Positions 12,548 to 22,306 of a stretch of 64,000 nt of DNA are shown one piece after another (positions within the stretch are counted from its first letter, which is position 1; each line of letters opens with the position of its first letter). Location of the stretch: contig JANBPK010000716.1 of NCBI GenBank assembly GCA_027579435.1, positions 1 to 64,000 of the forward strand, given 5' to 3'. The notes below the pieces were generated by a model. It saw only the letters and a program-made list of their open reading frames with translations. It was not told the DNA's origin and did no database searches. The position numbers were made by a program, and so were the translations under genes. The DNA comes from Candolleomyces eurysporus (lineage: Eukaryota > Basidiomycota > Agaricomycetes > Agaricales > Psathyrellaceae).

Positions 12548-12994
12548 ATGCTCAACAATACTTGTGGCATCTTAGCATTCGCCTTAGCTATGGCTCTGCT
12601 TGCGCTCCAGGCACAGGCTGCACCAGCTACTTTACAAGGAGGTATGACATACACATCGATTTCCTAGGTCATTTACACGAGCTAATCCACAATTTCCAAT
12701 GCTGTGAAGTAGAAAAGGTTTACCTTGAAGGTAAGCTATCTACCCGCAGCCGAGTTTGAGCTTCCAGTTCTCATCTTACTCTTTCCAATATGATCTACAA
12801 AAAGGTCGCGGTGTCTTCATTTTGAGCAACCCAACACCAGACACCCAATTGAGTCCAGGGTAATCGACTGGCTGACTATTCTGAAAGGGTGGTAAGTGTG
12901 GCTTCCTCCTCCATTCTAAATTGAGTGGCCTGACTCCGCTTAATCTTTTAGTGACTCGGATACCACAGCGACCAAGGGCGCCCCGGGTATCTAA
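12548..12994 (+). CDS. small secreted peptide precursor, four exons
   Basis: The ATG at 12548 opens a textbook signal peptide: a polar start, a long Leu/Ala core, then QAQA|AP as a probable cleavage site at residues 22-25. Proposed exons are 12548-12641, 12713-12730, 12805-12859 and 12952-12994. The frames join exactly (phases 1, 1 and 2) and the product ends DSDTTATKGAPGI. The third exon can start at 12805 after an AAG acceptor, or at 12841 after a CAG acceptor. Both keep the frame, giving precursors of about 69 or 57 residues. The mature part has no cysteine and no Lys-Arg site. I recognise no family. The signal peptide is solid; the exon model is inference from splice sites. Its neighbours are a UstYa-like gene on the same strand and an OPT transporter. 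Confidence 0.5.
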
Positions 12995-13359
12995 AACGAC
13001 GGTCTTTGTATGCCTACCATTTATCTTAATTATCACAGACCTTCCCTGTCTCAGTGGCAAGTGGAATGCGTGCTTGCTGTACCTCCGTTTACGTTCAATT
13101 GCCTACCATCTGCTTCCTCCGTCGCTTCTATGATTAAAATGTGATGTATGCACATAAGAAGCGCGGCCTCGAGTACTACTATTAGAGTCTAAAACCGTCG
13201 TCTCCTGATGCACGGTTGATCTTCTCTCAGACACTTTCAATACGGCATCATCACCGGGGTCCCAGCCACTCGAGATACTCTAGCGCGTCATATACATAAA
13301 CGTGTGAGCCCTCAGACTTCATTTCCCTCTCATCCAACTCTCCTACTCTTGTCACCGCC

Positions 13360-14080
13360 ATGCTTTCTAATACTAAGAACTCCCCCGAGTACGCGCGGTC
13401 ACCTGCCACTTTCACGGCAATCGTGCTAGTGGTCTGTCTGTTTATCAACATTGCTTTCATTTTCTTGGACAACAACTTCATCGCGTCCCTAGGGCCCCTT
13501 ACTACACAGAGTAAGTGCGCTTGCCGGTACCCTCCTCCCCCTTCGAATTTGTCCAAGGCTAGGGCACTAAATGGGTTGGCGATGACCTGACTTCCCCATT
13601 TAGTGCGGCGCCTTCCATATCCTGGCGAGTTCCCTATCGAGCTGGAGCCAGTCGGCTACCAAACCGTTCAACACAATCACTATTGGATCGAAGAAGACGA
13701 CGAATGGAAGTCCTTATTCCCAGAGGGATACTCGTTGCAGCCGATACGAAACGCCACTTTCTTGCGGGAAAGGTCTCTCTCCGCGGTCCCAGCCCTGTAT
13801 AACGAGCTCTGGTGCTTAAACCGTCTCCGAGAGATTCTCCTATCTCCAGGATGGCAGAACGACACATGCAGGGATAAGCAAGTGCACCGATGCATGAACA
13901 TGCTCCGCCAGGCATTGCTCTGTAACGGAGACACCTCGCTCGAACCTGTTGTCACGATCACAGGCGCGCAGGGTCCCAAGGAAACNGGGGGCGACTGGGG
14001 TCGATGTTGTGCATGTTTGTAGGGACTGGACGAAGATTCGGGGAGCCATGGAGCGGAGGATCAACGAAGGCAGGGTTTAA
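13360..14080 (+). CDS. UstYa/DUF3328-like membrane protein
   Basis: UstYa-family proteins are copper-type oxidases that crosslink or cyclise ribosomal peptides and act in other fungal secondary pathways. Exon 1 (13360-13510) encodes a short cytosolic tail and one membrane span (TAIVLVVCLFINIAFIFL). Exon 2 starts at 13604. The body follows the family plan: HYWIEEDDEWKSLFPEGY, then a first motif NELWCLNRLR where HxxHC is usual, then VHRCMNMLRQALLC with the downstream GDTSLEP, then VDVVHVCRDWTKIRGAMERR. Several motif histidines are changed. The N at 13985 puts the final 30 residues out of frame; dropping it restores the family ending and the stop at 14078-14080. With that N counted, translation stops at 14020-14022. 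It faces the cyclin-like gene tail to tail, 184 bp away. Confidence 0.65.
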
Positions 14081-14264
14081 GGGGTCGTTGAGTTTCATGA
14101 ACGGCAGAAATTGTCGAATCTATGGAGAGCCCTGAGCTCGGATTCTCAAGGTTACAGGCTCATAGGGATAGCGACGGCGCGTTGATAAGATGGTTGCTTC
14201 GACCGAACTACAAAAGTAACACGACTGTGGCAATTACTACTAGTGAAACAAGTACGGTGGTATT

Positions 14265-15119
14265 CTATCCAGATTTGAAAAAAGTAGAAAATTTGGTACG
14301 CAATATCCTAGAATTGTTCGGCTTCTCTGCTGGAACGTAAGGAGCGGTGTTAATCAAATCCAAGTATTTGTCCATATCAACGCCTGAGGTTGCTGGTCGA
14401 GTCTGATTCGACATATATTCCTCCCATAACGTGAAACGCGTATTTGGTAACCGACGGCCAACCGGCGAGTTCAGGAGTAACGGGGGGAACAACATGGAGT
14501 AGCTGTTAGTGGTGTAAGTGCCACTATGTCCCGTCGATGTCACCGAGGACCCCCACGACAACGGGGATATTCTGTCCCTGCCAATGATATTCCGGGCTCG
14601 ACATGGATCTCCTACCCGTTCGTCCAGGGCCTGATCGTAAGCGTTCCACACTTCATCGACGATCTCCATCATACACCTGTCCCAAGAGACGGTGATCAAA
14701 AACTCGCGCTCCATCCAAGCAACACTTTCACCCATAAGTCTCCCCTCGAGAACGCAATTCCACGGCACTGTTCGCCGGGGACAGATAATCTTGGAAGTGA
14801 CGATCAACGACGCGACGAATAATCGATAGGTATCCAGACTGTGAGTCGGTTGATCGGAACTTTGCACATAGCGCTCGAGAAGGGGCATGGTACCGAACGC
14901 CACGTAGGGGTCAAGAGTTGAGGTTGAGATAATGGCTTCAATGAGCGCGACGATATCGTTCCACCACTTGACAATGTCGGCCGAGGCGAAATGTTGTGAA
15001 AGCTTGAGTATCCTCGTCATAGTCGTTGCGACGACTTGAGCGATATGCCGAGTATTCGATGAAGCGGGACTATCGCTGCGCGGAGTCACGTTGTTGTCAA
15101 GCCGAGAAGTAGAAATCTA
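14265..15119 (-). CDS. Pho80/PCL-type cyclin-like protein
   Basis: The protein of about 280 residues contains a cyclin box of the Pho85-cyclin kind. A helix with LLERYVQ is followed by HSLDTYRLFVASLIVTSKI, then a loop, then MGESVAWMEREFLITVSWD, matching the usual MxxxELNxLExxFLxLxxWD end of the family. Such cyclins bind Pho85-like kinases in nutrient and polarity signalling. The last exon begins after a CTAG acceptor at 15119. An upstream exon is likely but I could not fix it; the first in-frame ATG of this exon is near 15017. Two truncated copies of its 5' part lie further right, at 17546 and 20057. Confidence 0.6.
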
Positions 15120-15637
15120 GCGCCCGTCAGTATTGAAATCAAACCCGAAAGGAAACCACTTGCTAAATGCTCTCCCTCCATGCCGCAGATTAATTGAAAG
15201 GGAAGGTTACGAAACTGTGATAGAAGGGTATTCTTGGTTCCGAGACACAATAAAGGTTGTTAAACCTTAATAGTGTGATTGAGCCTGGAGCTCCAAGAAA
15301 GGAGGTAGTCTGAGGGGCGGAGAGACATCATCTGTCAGTCAGGAAATCGTGAACAGGAGACTGCTTATAGGGGGGTTTCAGTAAGCGCTCAACCGTCGAT
15401 CAACGGGAGAATTCCTTATGCAATCGCTATGGGCGCTGAGAGCTACCAGTCGGCAGGGCATGCCGAAAATAGATACCTTTGGGCGCATAGTAAACACCCC
15501 AAATTACTGAGAGACGGACAGCGAAGAATCGAGGAGCGGTGTGCAAACAGATAACGAATGTGGATCCTCATGATGGGCGCTGAAGACGAAGATCAAGAAC
15601 ATAGTATTAAGAAATCAAGAAGGACAACGGGGTATCG
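15120..15637. other. spacer inside the tandem array
   Basis: This spacer lies between the cyclin-like exon and the first cysteine-rich gene. Related sequence is found at about 17703-18111 and 20210-20700, so it is part of the duplicated unit. I see no independent gene. Confidence 0.5.
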
Positions 15638-16892
15638 TTAGAGGAAGAGCAAAGGGAGAACAGCATAGAGAAGGCCAAAGACGGCAAGGGGCATTGAGCG
15701 ACCTTCAGCGTGGTTAAAAGGGCCTAAAAGGCCTTCGGTTCCTGCTGGTCCGCTCGCGCCCGTAATAGCTGTTGTACTCGAAGATGATGTCCTATTCCCG
15801 TTGATGTTGGCAGTAGCCGGTGGCGCCTGGGTCGTTGTTGTAGGGACTATGAGACCAAGGAGTCAGTAAAAACGCAAGAGAGCACAGACTCATAAGAGAC
15901 GCACGTAAGTCACCCAAATCAGGTGTATCAGTGTCAAATGTTGGTGAGGGCCGGGTGGAAGTGGACACGGAGGTATAACGAGTTGTATAGGTGTTTGTGT
16001 ACGTGTAGGTCGACGTCGTCCTGGAAGTGGTATAGACGGCGCCACCGCCGCCACCACCAGACGAGCACCTGGGTTCGTTCAGGGAGTTACGATAACAAGT
16101 ATAGCCAGTAGCTGGTAAATAGTACAGTATCGTCAAGACATGTGAAATGTGATTAGGAAGAAGAAAATACTCAACGGCAACAGTAATTATCTGACCGGCA
16201 GGGCACATATCCTCTTTGACTGCACCGTCCGCTGGTGCCACTGCAGATTTCTCCTCGAGGGCAGCATCCACCAGCAACGCAATATTGACTACATATTTGA
16301 GTCACGGTCAGTGATAGAGAACTGTATTCAAATGGTGAGACTCACTTCCCAGCGCAGCAACCGCCATCTACGCAGAAATAAAATTTTACGTTAGACAAAT
16401 GTTGCGGTCGCAAACACGTCGGGCTTACTGGCGCAACATGTCGATCCTCTAGGGCAGCAACCCCGTTGTGCACAACCCAAATAATTGCTGGGGCAGCAAA
16501 CTGAAGAGAAGCCAAATATCGTCAGATAGATGATTCTAAAATGTTATGGAAGTAGACTCACGGCCGTAGTAGCACAAGGTACCAGCTCTGCAACAATTTC
16601 CGTCCGAGCAGCAATCGCCACCAAGAGGGCAGCAAGAACCGGTGCGGGAACAAACTCCATATCCTGAAGGACAGCGTCTCTGTCGGGGAATGAGCAGTCC
16701 TTCAATAGTACTTCTGGAGGTCAAGCCCTGTTCGGGCTCGACGCCAGATTCCGTTTTCAGAAAGGGCAGGATCGGACTGCTATTCTCGCTGGTGGTGGAG
16801 ACAAGAGAGTCGCCTTCAACATCATCACCCAGCTGGCCTTGTGCAAGGCCAACAACGAATAAGAAGAAAAGTTTGAAGGTGAGGTTTACCAT
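15638..16892 (-). CDS. granulin-like cysteine-rich secreted protein, copy 1
   Basis: The signal peptide (LFFLFVVGLAQGQ) starts at 16892. Exon 1 ends at 16562 with CPSGYGVCSRTGSCC, CCSDGNCC and LCYYG. Later exons add CCPSNYLGC-AQRGCCPRGSTCC, GGCCAG, YCVAGGCCPRGEIC, PCRSDNYCC and PTGYTCYRNS. The repeated CC doublets separated by 5-8 residues resemble granulin or other stacked disulfide modules. A Ser/Thr/Tyr-rich stalk follows. The C-terminus is a hydrophobic tail (PLAVFGLLYAVLPLLFL) ending at the stop at 15638-15640, as expected for a GPI anchor. All introns are short and in phase, so the gene looks intact, with a product of roughly 300 residues. I know no precise function; a cell-wall or secreted surface role is inferred. 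Confidence 0.75.
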
Positions 16893-17219
16893 GGCACCGG
16901 GGTCGTTGAGCTGTCAACTCAGACGATCTGCAGTCGAGGGGGTTTATATACTGGGGTCGTTGCTTTCCTGGATTGACCCAAGATTTCATGCCGCCCAAAC
17001 GATCAGAAAGGTGTGTTAAGATTTATATCAGAGTGCTACAGGTTCTGTTAGCAACGCCAATTCATGACCGACAGCAGGTGGGAAACTCACCGCAGATGAC
17101 TTCAACCGAAATGGAGGTGGAGCCAGCTATATAAAGGATACACCATGAAGACAGTCGAGGTACCGCCGCCAGATCCGAGAACTAAGGATCCCTCGTGGTG
17201 GATAAAAATCATATTCCTC

Positions 17220-17545
17220 GGTGAAAACCACAAAGATACCGTTAGATGAGAGCAAAGGGGTTTTGTCGATCTACAACCTGAGGGAACGAATTATTCAAAG
17301 CCATTATTCAAAGCCAGAACAACCATCCATTTTTTTTTTGGCTGACATAAAAAACCCCTGTAGATCATGTTCGCCACATAGCACGTTCGTTTCGATGCCT
17401 GTGATTTTCGAACCCATGTCGAATATTGAGATCGGCATATGAGTAGACTAATCCGCTGCTAACCAGCTGTAAGATCCAAATCAGTCAGGACTGAGACTGT
17501 GAAGGAACTAGCGGAAAATTCACTTACACCTTACGGAAGAGGGAT
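17220..17545 (-). pseudogene. fragment of CSN12 last exon (copy A)
   Basis: The sequence matches the last exon of the intact CSN12-like gene at 22307-22540, including the stretch for PISMF, a degraded IAGIET, CYVANMIY and the final NSFPxVVDRQN. It has internal deletions and a frame-breaking A-rich run. No upstream PCI exons are present. It ends at the join with cyclin sequence near 17546. It is a dead by-product of the tandem duplication. Confidence 0.7.
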
Positions 17546-17702
17546 GGCGGCCGAGGTGAAATGTTGTCTAAGCTTGAGTATCCTCGTCAAAGTCATTGTG
17601 ACGATTCGAGCGATATATCGAGTGTTTGATGCAGCGGGACTGTCGCTGCTAGGTCGCGTTGTTGTCAAGAAGGAATCTACTAGCGCCCGTCAGTATTGAC
17701 AT
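17546..17702 (-). pseudogene. fragment of cyclin-like 5' exon (copy A)
   Basis: The sequence is homologous to the start of the cyclin-like exon (NTRHIA-like, TRILKL, then QHFTSA). It is cut off where CSN12 sequence begins and keeps the CTAG acceptor region at the upstream side. It contains no cyclin box, so it cannot be functional. Confidence 0.7.
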
Positions 17703-18111
17703 CAGATCCAAAACAAAACCACATACTAGATGTGAGAAGAGAAGGTTACGAAGCTGTGATGGAAGGGTGTTCTCGGTTCCTAGACGCATAATTTTTTTTA
17801 AACATTAGCAGTGCGATTGAACCTGGGGTTCCAGTCTAAGAAAGGAGGTGGTCCTTGGGAGTCAGGAAATCGTGAACGGGAGACTGCTTAAACGGGCTTC
17901 GGTGGGCGCTCAAATGTTGATCAACTGAGAAACTCACCATGCAATCGCCGTGAGCGCTGAGAGTTATAAGTCGGCAGGGCCATGCTGAAGATAAATTCCC
18001 CTTGTGCGCGTAGTATGCAAACAGATAACGAATGTTTATCCTCATGATGGGCGCTGAAGACGAAGATCAAGAACATAGTATTAAGAAATCAAGAAGGACA
18101 ACGGGGTATCG

Positions 18112-19360
18112 TTAGAGGAAGAGCAAAGGGAGAACAGCATAGAGAAGGCCAGAGACGGCAAGGGGGATTGAGCGACCTTCAGCGTGGTTAAAAGGGCTTA
18201 AAAGACCCCTGGTTCCTGTTGGTCCGTTCGCGCCCGTGATAACTGGTGTACTCGAAGATGACGTCCTATTCCCGTTGATGTTGGCAGTATTCGGTGCCGC
18301 CTGGGTCGTTGCTGTAGGGACTATGAGACCAAGGAGTCAGTAAGAACGCAAGATGGATGGACTCATAAGAGACGCACATGAGTCACCCAAGTCAGTGTCA
18401 AGGGTTGGTGAGGGCCTGGTAGAACTGGTGGAAGTGGACACGGAAGTATGACGAGTTGTATCGGTATTTGTGGATGTGTAGGTTGACGTCGTCCTGGAAG
18501 TGGTATAGACGGCGCCACCGCCACTACCACCAGACGTGCACCTAGGTTGGTTCAGGGAGTCTCGATAGCAAGTGTAGCCAGTAGCTGGTAGATGATACAG
18601 TTTTGTCAGGACATACGAAAGGTAACTGAGGAAAAAGAAAATACTCAACGGCAACAATAATTATCTGACCGGCAGGGGACATATCCTGATTGACTGCACC
18701 GTCCGCTGGTGCCACTGCAGATCTCTCCCTGAGGGCAGCATCCACCAGCAACGCAATATTGACTACGGATTTAATTTAAGCGATAGATAGCTGTATTTAA
18801 ATGCTGGCACTCACTTCCCCGGGCAGCAATTGCCATCTACGCAGAAAAAAGAAGTTTCGTTAGACAAATGTTACGGTTGCAAGCAGGTCGGCTTACTGGA
18901 GCAACAATTCGTCCCTCTAGGGCAGCAACCCCGTTGTGCACAACCCAGATCATTACTGGAGCAGCAAACTGAAGAGAAGCCAACCAACATCAGATAGATA
19001 ATTCTGAAATGTTATACGGGTCGACTCACAGCGGTAGTAGCAGAAGGTACCAGCTCTGCAACAATTTCCGTCCGAGCAGCAATCGCTACCAAGAGGGCAG
19101 CAAGAACCGGTGTGGGAACAAACTCCATGCCCCGAAGGACAGCGTCCTTGTCGGGGATTGAGTAGTCCTTCAAGAGTACTTCTGGAGGTCAAGCCCTGTT
19201 CAGGCTCGACGCTTGACTCCGTTTTCAGAAAGGGCAGGATCGGACTGTTGTTCTCGCTGGTGGTGGAGACAAGAGAGTCGCCTTCGATATCATCACCCAG
19301 CTGGCCTTGTGCAAGGCCAACAACGAATAAGAAGACAAACTTGAAGGCGAGGTTAACCAT
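18112..19360 (-). CDS. granulin-like cysteine-rich secreted protein, copy 2
   Basis: This is a close paralogue of the gene at 15638-16892, with the same exon plan. The start is at 19360 (VNLAFKFVFLFVVGLAQGQ). The CC-doublet modules include CPSGHGVCSHTGSCCPLG, CCSDGNCC, the CC-SSNDLGC-AQRGCC block, GNCCPG and YCVAGGCCPQGEIC. The Thr/Ser-rich stalk is slightly shorter in its Gly run. The hydrophobic tail SIPLAVSGLLYAVLPLLFL ends at the stop at 18112-18114. Every exon I translated is open and in phase, so it is probably a working gene. It arose from the tandem duplication and differs from copy 1 by scattered substitutions in the loops between cysteines. Confidence 0.75.
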
Positions 19361-19679
19361 GGCACTGGGGTCGTTAAGCTGTTAACTCAGACGATCTGCA
19401 GTCAAGGGAGTTTATATACTGGGGTCGTTGCCTTCCCAGATTGACCGCACAGGTCAAAAATTTATGCCGCCCAGACGACCAGAAAGGTTTGTTAAGATTG
19501 ATATCAGGGTATGGTACTACAGGTTCTGTTAGCAACGCCAATTCATGACCGACAGCAGGTAGGAAACTCACCGCAGACCTCAACCGAATAGCGTCAAAAG
19601 AGACGCTCGTGCTCCACAGTAGATGCCTGTCAGGGGCGGAGCTACCTATATGAAGTAAAGAAAACTCGAGGTGCCGCTG

Positions 19680-20056
19680 CCAGATCCGAGAATAAAGGGC
19701 TCCTCGTGGTGGATAACAATCGTATTCCTCGATGTAAACCACAAAGATACGATTGGATGAGAGCATCGTGATTTTGTCGATCGGCAACTCGAAGGAAGGA
19801 ATTGCTCCAAGCCAGAACGACTATGTTTTCATTGCTAATATAACCGCGGATGGACCTTTGTAAATCATGTTTGCCACATAGCACTCTGCCTCCTCGACGA
19901 CCGTTTCGGAGCCTACAATTTTCAGAACCATGTGGAACATTCGTATTGACAGTCGAGTCGACTTACTCGTTGCTAACTAGCTGTAAAGATCCAGATCAGT
20001 CAGGCTGAGATCGTGAAGGAACCAGCGGTAGAATCACTTACACTTTACGGAGGAGG
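19680..20056 (-). pseudogene. fragment of CSN12 last exon (copy B)
   Basis: A second decayed copy of the CSN12 C-terminal exon: ECYVANMIYKG, a broken IRGYIS, then NSFLRVADRQN. It also keeps 3'-flanking sequence shared with the intact gene. Frameshifts disrupt it, and it joins cyclin sequence at about 20057, exactly as copy A does. Confidence 0.7.
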
Positions 20057-20200
20057 GATGGCGGCCGAAGCGAAATGTTGTGAGCTTGAGTATCCTCGTC
20101 AAAGTCGTTGTGACGATTCGAGCGATATGTCGAGTGTTTGACGCAACCGAACTGTCGCTGCGGGTCGCATTGTTGTCAAGGGGGAATCTAGCGCCCGTCA
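20057..20200 (-). pseudogene. fragment of cyclin-like 5' exon (copy B)
   Basis: Carries the LDNNATRSDSS, SNTRHIARIV and TRILKL stretch of the cyclin-like gene after a CTAG acceptor, then breaks off into CSN12-derived sequence. It has no cyclin box. Confidence 0.7.
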
Positions 20201-20700
20201 GTATTGGCATCAAATCCGAAACAAACCCACACACACACTAGATGCAAGAAGGGAAGGTTACGAAGCTGTGATGGAAGGGTGTTCTCGGTTCCTAGACCCA
20301 CGAAAAAGTTTTTAAACATTAGCAGTGCAGTTAAGCCTGGGATTCCGGTCTATGAAAGGAGGTGGTCTGGGGGGCAGCGAGACGTCGTCTGTCATTCAGG
20401 AAATCGTGAACAGGAGACTGCTTATACGGGCTTCAGTAAGCGCCCAAATGCCGATCAACTGAAGAACTCACCGTGCAGTCGCCGTGAGCGCTGAGAGCTA
20501 CACAAGTCAGCAGGGCCGTGCTGAAGATAGACTTCCCTTGTGCGCGTAGTACACACACCCACACTACTGAGCAACGAACCGCGAAGAATAGAGGAGCGGT
20601 ATGCAAACAGATAACGAACGTAAATCCTCACGATGAGCGCAGAAGACGAAGATCAAGAACATAGCATTAAGAAATCGAGAAGGACAACGGGGTATTCACA

Positions 20701-21930
20701 TTAGAGGAAGAGCGAAAGGAGAAGAAGATAAAAGAGGCCAGACATAGCAANGGGGGATTGGGCGACCTTCAGCGTATTTAAAAGGGCCTACTGTTCCCAT
20801 TGCTCCGTTCAAGTTCGCGTTCGTGATAGCAGGTGTACTCGAAGATGACGTCGCATTGCCGTTGATATCGGCAGTGGTCGGCGGTTCTTGAGTCGTTGTA
20901 GAGACTTTGAGACCAAAGGAGTCAGTGAAAACGCAAGAGAGCATGGACTCGTAAGAAAACGCGCACGTAAGTCACTTAAATCGGGTGTTTTAATGCTAGG
21001 GGTTGGTGAAGGCCCGGCGGAGGTGAACGTGGAAGAAGAACGAGTTGTATAGGTATCCGTGTATGTGTAGGTCGACGTCGTCCTAGAAGCGGTAAAGATG
21101 GCAGTCGAGCACCTAGGTCGGTTTAGAGAATTTCGGTAGCAAGTGTAGCCAGTAGCTAGTGAACAGTGCAATATCGTCAGGACATTTAAAATGTAACTTG
21201 GGGAGAAAAAAAATACTCAACGGCAACAGAAGTTCTCTGACGGGCAACGCACCCAGCCTGGATTGCACTGTCCAATGATATCGCTGCAGATCTCTCCTCG
21301 AGGGCAGCATCCACCAGAAACGCAAACGTGACTACGAATTTGGATTAAGCAATAGAGAACTGTAATCAGATGCTGGAACTCACTCCCCAGGGCAGCAATC
21401 GCCATCTACGCAGAAGAAAAGAGTTACATTAGACCAATATTACAGTCACAAGTAGGTCGACCTTACTGGAGCAACACGTCGTTCCTACAGGGCAGCAACC
21501 CCGTTGTGCACAACCTGTATAGTTACTGGGGCAGCAAACTGAAGAGAAGCCAACTAACGTCAGATAGATAATTCTGAAATATTATAGTAGTAGACTCACA
21601 TCGATAGTAGCATACAGTACCAGTTCTGCAACAAGTTGTTCTGTTTGGGCAGCATTGGGTACCAAGAGGGCAGCAAGTAGTGGTGCCTGAACACAGTCCA
21701 TACCCCGAGGGACAGCGTATTTGTCGGGGATTGAGTAGTCCTTCAATAGTACTTCTGGAGGTCAAGCCCTGTCCAGGCTCAGCGCCAAAATCCGATTTCA
21801 AAATGGGCAGGATCGGACGGATGTTCTTGCTGGTAGTGGAGACAAGAGACTCGCCTTCCACATCATCGCCCAGCTGGCCCTGTGCGAAGCCAAAGACGAC
21901 TAAGAAAAAAATCTTGGTGAGGTTCACCAT
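20701..21930 (-). CDS. granulin-like cysteine-rich secreted protein, copy 3
   Basis: This is the most diverged of the three paralogues. The signal peptide (NLTKIFFLVVFGFAQGQ) starts at 21930. The first module differs at many loop positions (CSGTTTCCPLGTQCC, then CRTGTVCYYR) while the cysteines stay in place. Later exons encode GDCCPG, VCVSGGCCPRGEIC and RCPSENFCC, then the Thr/Ser-rich stalk. An N at 20751 in a C-run breaks the last exon. If that N is dropped, the frame gives the same type of hydrophobic tail as the sister genes (IPLAMSGLFYLLLLSLFL) and a stop at 20701-20703. I therefore treat it as intact and GPI-anchored. Confidence 0.7.
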
Positions 21931-22306
21931 GACAGTGGGGTCGTTAGGCTGACGATATGCAGTCAAGGGAACTTATATACTGGGTTGTGGCGTTTGTGAG
22001 TTTCCTATAGAGTCGAGTTTTGCGCCGCCAGGATGATCAGAAAGGTGTTGAGATTATTATCAGAGTTCTACAACTCCAATTCATGACCGACATAGCAGAT
22101 GGGAGCTCACCGCAGACGACTTCGCCGAATGTGGTCAAAATAGACGCTCGTGCTCCACAGTAGATGCTTGCCAGGGCGCAATGGCGGAGCCAGCTATATG
22201 AAGAATATCTGGTAAAGAGCAGTCGAGGTGCTGCCGCTAGATCCGAGAACAAAGGATTCGTGGTGGATAAAAATCATATTTTTCGATGTAAACCATAGAG
22301 ATACCG

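Noticed and set aside
12548..12994. Secreted peptide considered as a standard dikaritin or a mating pheromone precursor
   Set aside because: No repeated Lys-Arg-bounded cores and no C-terminal CaaX box; it has a signal peptide, unlike basidiomycete pheromones.
15638..21930. Cysteine-rich genes considered as hydrophobins
   Set aside because: Hydrophobins have eight cysteines in a fixed C-CC-C-C-CC-C order; these proteins have many more CC doublets in tandem plus a Ser/Thr stalk and C-terminal hydrophobic tail.
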